Of a stretch of 64,000 nt of DNA, positions 58,238 to 64,000 are shown in pieces. Source of the stretch: Oxalobacteraceae bacterium. Its GTDB lineage: Bacteria > Pseudomonadota > Gammaproteobacteria > Burkholderiales > Burkholderiaceae_D. The stretch covers positions 50,110-114,109 of the forward strand of contig JAIXQK010000130.1 in assembly GCA_027485795.1 (NCBI GenBank), in the 5' to 3' direction. A model generated the notes under the pieces. It saw only the letters and a program-made list of their open reading frames with translations. It was not told the origin of the DNA and made no database searches. Each line of letters opens with the position of its first letter. The stretch's first letter is position 1. The position numbers and the translations under genes were made by a program.

Positions 58238-58468
58238 ATGAAGCTTATAATTGAGGAGTCGCAGTTTGCTTCCAGAATCAATCGCATTCTTGATCGCTGT
58301 GACGCATCGAAAGAGCCAGATGATATGAGTTTGCCCGGATACAAATTTCATGCGCTCAAGGGTGACCGCAAAGGCGAATATGCGGTCTCGGTATCTGGTA
58401 GCTGGCGAATCACATTTGAGTTCGATGGTCAGGATGCTATCAACGTCAATTTGGAGGATTACCACTGA
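58238..58468 (+). CDS. higB: HigB-like (RelE superfamily) toxin, N-terminally short
   Basis: DMSLPGYKFHALKGDRKGEYAVSVSGSWRITFEFDGQDAINVNLEDYH; stop/start overlap with the downstream HigA. Confidence 0.82.
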   Translation: MKLIIEESQFASRINRILDRCDASKEPDDMSLPGYKFHALKGDRKGEYAVSVSGSWRITFEFDGQDAINVNLEDYH

Positions 58469-58776
58469 TGGGTGCTTCAATGAGGAATCCCAATCGCAGG
58501 CCGACTCATCCGGGGGCGGTGTTACGAGAAGACATCATGCCGGAGCTAGGGATTACGCAGGCAGTACTTGCCAGCTACTTGGGTGTCAGCCGTTTGACGG
58601 TGTCTGAGCTTCTTCACGAAAAGGGGGGATTGACTGCAGAAATGGCGGTAAGAGTGTCAAGAGTAGTGGGTGGTTCGCCTGAAAGCTGGCTGCGAATGCA
58701 GGAGGCTTTGGATATCTGGCAAGCTGAGATGAAGTTCAAAGAGAACCCATCGTTGGCGCCGACTGCTTTAGTTTGA
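58468..58776 (+). CDS. higA: HigA-like antitoxin (XRE HTH)
   Basis: RRPTHPGAVLREDIMPELGITQAVLASYLGVSRLTVSELLHEKGGLTAEMAVRVSRVVGGSPESWLRMQEALDIW. Confidence 0.93.
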   Translation: MGASMRNPNRRPTHPGAVLREDIMPELGITQAVLASYLGVSRLTVSELLHEKGGLTAEMAVRVSRVVGGSPESWLRMQEALDIWQAEMKFKENPSLAPTALV

Positions 58777-58799
58777 ATTATCAAGACACTGAAATGCGG

Positions 58800-58831
58800 A
58801 AAAGCCCGCAAACTTTCGTCTGCGGGCTTTT
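58800..58831. terminator. rho-independent terminator
   Basis: aaaagcccgca-aactttcgtc-tgcgggctttt, perfect 11-bp arms. Confidence 0.88.
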
Positions 58832-58837
58832 GAATTT

Positions 58838-58882
58838 TGGCTCCCCGACCTGGACTCGAACCAGGGACCTGCGGATTAACAG
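58838..58882 (-). other. tRNA-Asn(GTT) 3'-half fragment, candidate att site
   Basis: Minus strand: ctgttaatccgcaggtccctggttcgagtccaggtcggggagcca (anticodon loop to CCA); no 5' half of a tRNA follows. Confidence 0.88.
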
Positions 58883-59000
58883 AACGATATCAATCCGCAA
58901 GACAAAAATATTCCTATTATAAAACAATTACTTATGACAAATAAAGCCTAAAAGTATCTAACATAGTATCTAACTTGCCCAACCTCATGTATGCTCAAGC

Positions 59001-60359
59001 ATGAGCCGAACAGTTGCTATAAAAGAAAGTATTCAGACCGTCAAGGGCTACCCCAAAAAACTCGTCATCTACCTCACGCCCGCATCCAAGTTCTACTGGA
59101 CCCGTGTCTTTTATCACGGCAAGTATTTCACCCGAACCACCAAGACAACCAACCCCGCCGAAGCCAAGAAAAAAGCCGTCGAGTTCTATCAAGAAGTCTT
59201 AATCAGTGCCACCCAAAGCAACACCACCAAGCAATCGACCTCTTTGTCCGTCATTGCCAAGCACTACCTAGACTCCATCAAGAGAGCCAAACGCCAGTCC
59301 GCTGTCCGCAATGATGAGTCACGCTACGAGAACGGCATCCTGCCGTTCTTCGGCGAACAAGACATTCGCACCATCACCCACGCTAATCTGAATAAGTTTC
59401 TAGGCTACCTAGCCCAGCGTGAGTTATCACCCGCCACGCAAAAGCACTACCTAGTCGTCCTGAGAAAGATTCTGAAGTTCGCAATAGCCAACGAGCAGTT
59501 AGATAAGTTGCCGCTGTTCCCAAGAGTGTCAGGGCAACTCCAAACTGATCAGAAAAGGCATGATTTCAGCCTCGAAGAATATGACCACCTAGTAGAAACC
59601 GCTGAAATCTTAGCCGCTCAAAATGCCATCGTAAGAGGGGTACCAATAACCCTCGAGATGAAATATCTCATTCAATTCATGGTCAACAGTTTCATCAGAC
59701 CCTCTGACCTACGAGTCATCAAGCACAAGCACATCACTAAAAGAGAAGAGGGTAGCGAAAAATGGATAACCCTAACCCATCCCGCAACGAAAACTAATGC
59801 CAATGAAGTTCAAGCGATGCCAGCAACAGTAGGCATCTATAAAAATCTGTGCGATGTTCACAAAAAACTAAATCATCCAGTCGGTAAAGATGACTATGTT
59901 TTTTTACCAACCTACAAAAATCGATCCACCGCAATGGAAGTGATCGCACGACTGTTCAGAAAAATACTGCAAGAAACAGGCATTCAAGAAAATACAGGTA
60001 AAAACCTAACCCTTTACAGCCTTCGTCATACCGCAATTATGTTGCGTATCGTTAAAGGCAATGTCAATACGCTGGCGCTGGCACGAAATGCAAGAACTTC
60101 ACAGATGATTATTGATCGCTTCTATGCCGCTCATTTGACGACCGATCATGTTCGTAAGCAATTACATGCTTTTATTGAGAAACCATCGGCTAAAAAGAAA
60201 AAACCTTCCAAAACGAAGGCACAAAAAGTGACAACGTCATCAGTAAAGAAGGCTTCAACAAAAACCAAATCGGTAAGAGTCTTGGCAGGAAAGGAAAGTG
60301 ATGGCAGACAAAGACCTGCAAAGAAGGTAGCAACAAGCGGAACAAAAGTTACTAAGTAA
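59001..60359 (+). CDS. tyrosine recombinase / phage-type integrase
   Basis: N-terminal arm-binding-like domain, SLRHTAIMLRIVKGNVNTLALARNARTSQMIIDRFYA (catalytic R..H.. Y region); Lys/Ser/Thr-rich C-terminal tail. Confidence 0.92.
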   Translation: MSRTVAIKESIQTVKGYPKKLVIYLTPASKFYWTRVFYHGKYFTRTTKTTNPAEAKKKAVEFYQEVLISATQSNTTKQSTSLSVIAKHYLDSIKRAKRQSAVRNDESRYENGILPFFGEQDIRTITHANLNKFLGYLAQRELSPATQKHYLVVLRKILKFAIANEQLDKLPLFPRVSGQLQTDQKRHDFSLEEYDHLVETAEILAAQNAIVRGVPITLEMKYLIQFMVNSFIRPSDLRVIKHKHITKREEGSEKWITLTHPATKTNANEVQAMPATVGIYKNLCDVHKKLNHPVGKDDYVFLPTYKNRSTAMEVIARLFRKILQETGIQENTGKNLTLYSLRHTAIMLRIVKGNVNTLALARNARTSQMIIDRFYAAHLTTDHVRKQLHAFIEKPSAKKKKPSKTKAQKVTTSSVKKASTKTKSVRVLAGKESDGRQRPAKKVATSGTKVTK

Positions 60360-60432
60360 GATTCGATAAACCTTCATCCGCCGACGATTACATCATCTTT
60401 GAGAAGTGCATCATCAGTATCAATCATGTGAT

Positions 60433-60690
60433 TTAATTGCTGATTCGAGCCGATGAGTGAGCCGAATATCCGTTCACGCACCGTAGCCCAGTAGCCTCAA
60501 ACGCCTTTCTGAACTCCCGCCGTCTTGCCTCAGACCAGCCCCAAGCGCCATAAAACCGAACAGGCTGCCGCTCAACATGCCGATGGTAATAATGTAGATA
60601 TCGTCGACAACACTCTTCAAGCACCGATAGCGGAACAGCATCTGGATGCTTTGATTGGATCTCAAGCATCAGATTCGGCAGGTTATCCAC
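60433..60690 (-). CDS. small conserved protein of unknown function (copy 2)
   Basis: CCRRYLHYYHRHVERQPVRFYGAWGWSEARRREFRKAFEATGLR; paralogue of 21198..21482. Confidence 0.75.
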   Translation of the reverse strand: MDNLPNLMLEIQSKHPDAVPLSVLEECCRRYLHYYHRHVERQPVRFYGAWGWSEARRREFRKAFEATGLRCVNGYSAHSSARISN

Positions 60691-60941
60691 GACTCTATCT
60701 CCAGCATCTTTGCTACCGATAAGCAGTCCAGAAACTTCAGTAGCGTGTAGTAGTGAGATTTACAAAATTATCAAAGAATAAACAGAACTGCCTCAGACGC
60801 CAATTAGGTGAGTCACGGAGCGCCGATACGTCCAGACGAGACCAAATAACTGTCTTAAAACATCTCAGATAGCGTTCTATTCAAGTTCAGAAAGCTGGTG
60901 CATGATCTTCATTATCCAGAAGCCAAAAATGCTTCAAATCG

Positions 60942-62000
60942 ATGGAATCAAATATTTCAATTATGAAAACACTGCGCCTATGGGACTTTTACACCAGAGA
61001 AGATGTTCACTCGATCTTTTCACCCGACACAGTATTCACCCCACAAAGCGGCACGTGGGGACTACATGGAATAGTAAAGGTACCGGACAGAATTGGTGAC
61101 TGGGTTTTCTTCGTAACGCTAGGGCAGATTCAAGGTGAACATACCTTTGATGAGTCGATAACAACTGATGGCGTACTCAGTTGGCAATCCCAACCCAACC
61201 AAGGATTCGGGAGTGATGCAATTCAGGCTTTCATTTCCCATGATGAAAGAATAAACAACATCTATCTTTTCTTGCGTGGAAAGCGTGACAAAGCATATGG
61301 GTATTTTGGAAAATTAGGCTATCTCACCCATGATTCAGAACGTGAAAAGCCAGTTCACTTTCAATGGCAACTAATGGACTGGGCGCCGAATTCAAAATTT
61401 TTGCAAGAAGTAGGAATTACGCTTATAGGTGAATCTGAGTTATTACAGTTGCAGTCTCAGTCCGCTCCACCAGCAGAAACTCCAAAAGAGAAAACAATAG
61501 AGTTCGTTGATACTCCGAGAGCATCAAAAAAAAGAGAAGGCTCATCAACGAAAGAATTCAAAACTAGAAAAATATCTAGTTATGCTCAAATCAATGCATC
61601 AAATTCAGCACTTGGGCTCTTAGGTGAAGAATTGGTCATTGATGCAGAAAGAGCAAATCTTATTGAAAAAAATCGAAGGGATTTGGCGGAAAAAATAATT
61701 CATGTTTCGGTGATCGAGGGTGATGGTGCAGGTTACGACATTAAGTCATTTACGCCTGAGGGTGAAATTAAGTACATTGAAGTAAAAACAACTAAGGGAC
61801 ATGGAACTACGCCTTTCTATCTTAGCCCTAATGAAATTGAATTTAGTAGAATGAATCCCAATAATTACTACTTGTACCGTATTTACGATTTGGATGTGCA
61901 AAACAAATCAGGAAAGATATATGTGTTGACTGGGGATCTATCAGATAAGTTAGACTTAAAGCCAACTCAATATGTTGCTACACTTTTAGCCGAGAAATGA
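60942..62000 (+). CDS. DUF3427-like domain + DUF3883-like (PD-(D/E)XK nuclease-like) domain protein
   Basis: ITTDGVLSWQSQPNQGFGSDAIQAFISHDERINNIYLFLRGKRD; C-terminal GLLGEELVIDAERANLI...DGAGYDIKSFTPEGEIKYIEVKTTKGHGTTPFYLSPNEIEFS. Confidence 0.7.
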   Translation: MESNISIMKTLRLWDFYTREDVHSIFSPDTVFTPQSGTWGLHGIVKVPDRIGDWVFFVTLGQIQGEHTFDESITTDGVLSWQSQPNQGFGSDAIQAFISHDERINNIYLFLRGKRDKAYGYFGKLGYLTHDSEREKPVHFQWQLMDWAPNSKFLQEVGITLIGESELLQLQSQSAPPAETPKEKTIEFVDTPRASKKREGSSTKEFKTRKISSYAQINASNSALGLLGEELVIDAERANLIEKNRRDLAEKIIHVSVIEGDGAGYDIKSFTPEGEIKYIEVKTTKGHGTTPFYLSPNEIEFSRMNPNNYYLYRIYDLDVQNKSGKIYVLTGDLSDKLDLKPTQYVATLLAEK

Positions 62001-62386
62001 CTGAATCATCTTGTCTGTTCTGCGACATTCAAACTAAAGACAGAGTTCGAATTATCTCTGAAAATACTTTAGCGTTTGCGGTACGTGATGGATTTCCTGT
62101 TACTGAGGGACACACGCTGCTTATTCCCAAGCGGCATGCTGCTGGTTACTTTGAATTGAGTCAAGAAGAAATCAATGCGATTAACCAACTAATGATTGAG
62201 CAGAAAGATTCACTACAATGCTCAGATTTTTCAATTGGTGGATTTAACATTGGTATGAATTGCGGGGAAGTTGCAGGACAGACTATCTTTCATTGTCATG
62301 TTCATTTGATACCACGTCGAAGTGGTGACGTCGAGAATCCACGTGGTGGTGTGAGACATTTGATACCTGGTAAAGGTATCTATTAG
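61997..62386 (+). CDS. HIT-family (histidine triad) protein
   Basis: CLFCDIQTKDRVRIISENTLAFAVRDGFPVTEGHTLLIPKRH; GQTIFHCHVHLIPRRSGD; overlaps the preceding stop. Confidence 0.93.
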   Translation: MTESSCLFCDIQTKDRVRIISENTLAFAVRDGFPVTEGHTLLIPKRHAAGYFELSQEEINAINQLMIEQKDSLQCSDFSIGGFNIGMNCGEVAGQTIFHCHVHLIPRRSGDVENPRGGVRHLIPGKGIY

Positions 62387-62586
62387 AGACATCACAGCGG
62401 CAAGTTTTAACCAAATCGAAGCTAATCGAGGAATTCGTGTCTTGATTGAGAAGCTGATCTATCCAAGTCCCATTGAAACTAGATCTGTTCAGTTTCAGAA
62501 GCATACTGCGTGATTATCTGTGTCATGGGATCGTATCGCATTCAAAAGCCTGAAATCCTTTTCCTATATTGCGAATATTGCGATTG

Positions 62587-62606
62587 AATTTATACGTGTA
62601 TAAATT
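62587..62606. promoter_or_regulatory. inverted repeat upstream of 62621 operon
   Basis: aatttatac-gt-gtataaatt, perfect 9-bp arms, just upstream of ATG 62621. Confidence 0.55.
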
Positions 62607-62620
62607 TCTCTGGAGACGAA

Positions 62621-63307
62621 ATGGCGATTGTCAAAGCTCGTAGCCGAATCCTAGAGGCTGCTTTCAATAGAAAGCTATCAAAGCTAGAGAAAGACTGGCA
62701 GCCGGTAGCCGAAGCTGCCGTTGCCTTCGCAGATGCTCAGCTCCAATTTGCAAGAAATCTTCACGAATTATGGGAAGAAGCGAGAGAGCTGGATAAGGTC
62801 GCTGAGACTGACGAGCATAAAGTCGCTGTCAAAGAAAAGCTGCAAAGCCTTATCAATACAACTGACGAATCAGTATTCTCTCGTTGGCAGACAATCGGCA
62901 AGTTCGCAGACCAGCTTCAGCCATATACCGCTTCACTTCCGCCTGTCAGAGACAGCCTTCATCTACTCGCACAAGCTGCCAAAGAAAAAGCTCCAATAGG
63001 TAAGTGGGTCAAGCAACACAAGCTCACGCCAGAAACTCCTTTCAGAGAAATCAAACTTCTTCGGACAGAAGTAAGAACTGGAAAAGCTGAGCCACGTAAA
63101 AAATCAAAAGCAGCAGAACATCGAACCCACAGTATAACTTTGAGCTTTGATGGCGAGATTTCTTCAAATGAAATCGCAAAGCTGCTTTTGGAAGTGGTTC
63201 AGTCAGTTTCAATCGTCAGAATTAGTTCTGACTCATCAATCCGACAAGGTTTGAAAAGCATCATGCGAGCAGGTTTCTCTGCCCTAGAGGAAAAATATCA
63301 TGGGTAG
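62621..63307 (+). CDS. hypothetical protein, helical, operon partner of methyltransferase
   Basis: 228 aa; RBS-like tggagacg; overlaps the downstream ATG at 63300. Confidence 0.65.
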   Translation: MAIVKARSRILEAAFNRKLSKLEKDWQPVAEAAVAFADAQLQFARNLHELWEEARELDKVAETDEHKVAVKEKLQSLINTTDESVFSRWQTIGKFADQLQPYTASLPPVRDSLHLLAQAAKEKAPIGKWVKQHKLTPETPFREIKLLRTEVRTGKAEPRKKSKAAEHRTHSITLSFDGEISSNEIAKLLLEVVQSVSIVRISSDSSIRQGLKSIMRAGFSALEEKYHG

Positions 63308-64000
63308 AAACAGATACATTGATTATCCACTTCAAGGGACATCCCTTGATATTCCAATGGAAGAGCTATTGGAATACGATGATGAAGAAAGAAAGATCTA
63401 TATTGACATGATGCTTGATGGATTCTCAAAAGAGATTTCCAAAGGAACCATGTCCTTAAAAAAGCGAGTGTCCTTCAAAGATGAGATTGCAGACTACAGG
63501 AAATTAGCTCGTCTCCCATCCGATGCTTATCTAATGACAGATGACAAGTATCACAAGCGGAATGTTCTGGGAATTGGATCTCCCGGTGCTAAGCACACCT
63601 ATCATCTTCGTCACCATATGTGGAAGATGGTAACGAAGCAGGGTTCATTAGAAAGTCAAATAAAAACAAAAAATGTAAGCCTAGTAAAGAAAATAGATAG
63701 GCTGCTTGACCCCAAAAACAATAGCAAAGCACAGTTTAGAGGAAGTGGTGGAACAGTAATTCAGGTAGTTTCTAGATTCTTACAAATGAACAATAGTGTT
63801 GGTGCTGCGTTCCCACCGTTTCATGCAAGATTTCTTGTAAATGAATTTCTTCCCAAGGAGGGCGACTGTGTGGTGATTGACCCATGTGCAGGTTGGGGTG
63901 GTCGATTGCTTGGAACTATCTGTGTCAAACGAAAAGCATTCGTGAAGTATGTTGGTATCGATCCAGAAAAGAGAAATCTAGAAGCTTACCAAGCATTGCA
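63300..64000 (+). CDS. putative DNA methyltransferase / SAM-dependent enzyme, truncated by right window edge
   Basis: ATG at 63300 (MGRNRYIDYPLQGTSLDIPMEELLEYDDEERKIYIDMML...), class I MTase motif VVIDPCAGWGGRLLGTI...VGIDPEKRN; open to window edge. Confidence 0.78.
   Translation, partial: MGRNRYIDYPLQGTSLDIPMEELLEYDDEERKIYIDMMLDGFSKEISKGTMSLKKRVSFKDEIADYRKLARLPSDAYLMTDDKYHKRNVLGIGSPGAKHTYHLRHHMWKMVTKQGSLESQIKTKNVSLVKKIDRLLDPKNNSKAQFRGSGGTVIQVVSRFLQMNNSVGAAFPPFHARFLVNEFLPKEGDCVVIDPCAGWGGRLLGTICVKRKAFVKYVGIDPEKRNLEAYQAL

Noticed and set aside
58838-58882. Complete tRNA-Asn gene
   Set aside because: Only the 3' half from the anticodon loop is recognisable; sequence beyond 58882 does not form D-arm or acceptor strand, so called a fragment.
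1-64000. CRISPR arrays
   Set aside because: No regularly spaced 25-40 bp repeats and no cas-like proteins seen; the only short arrays are the 10-bp iterons at 7343 and 9-bp repeats at 27.9 kb.
1-64000. rRNA genes or insertion-sequence transposases
   Set aside because: No rRNA-like stretches and no DDE transposase motifs noticed; mobility here is explained by a tyrosine recombinase and repeats.

Overview
Gene-dense 64 kb chromosomal window, probably Betaproteobacteria/Burkholderiales-like (inferred from gene content only). All calls come from reading the supplied translations and DNA; no database search was run. Left to right: (i) an edge-truncated CDS, an ArsR-like regulator and a two-component system; (ii) a DCC-COQ7 fusion; (iii) an aromatic amine dehydrogenase cluster (aauBEDA, TTQ enzyme) with a divergent AraC regulator and downstream cytochrome c; (iv) arsH, SDR, UPF0149/SEC-C and other ordinary genes; (v) a sulfane-sulfur module (SulP, two YeeE/YedE halves, BigR-like ArsR, persulfide-dioxygenase-like MBL) with a perfect 20-bp inverted-repeat operator; (vi) an unusual overlapping five-gene cluster (P-loop DUF1611-like protein, two alpha/beta hydrolases, HlyD, 7TM::ATP-grasp fusion); (vii) a GGDEF protein, then a mosaic region with ~220-bp direct repeats, broken genes and a CYTH-CHAD gene; (viii) a compact P450-ACP-hydrolase operon; (ix) a TusA / DsrE / TusA::MetE-C sulfur-relay operon; (x) a hydroxycinnamate-type acyl-CoA catabolic block with a Liv ABC transporter and MarR regulator, bracketed by two tRNA-Asn 3'-end fragments; (xi) HigBA and the start of an integrative element (tyrosine recombinase, DUF3427/DUF3883-like protein, HIT protein, unknown protein, DNA methyltransferase running off the right edge). 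The best candidates for undescribed systems are vi, viii, ix and the cargo of xi.
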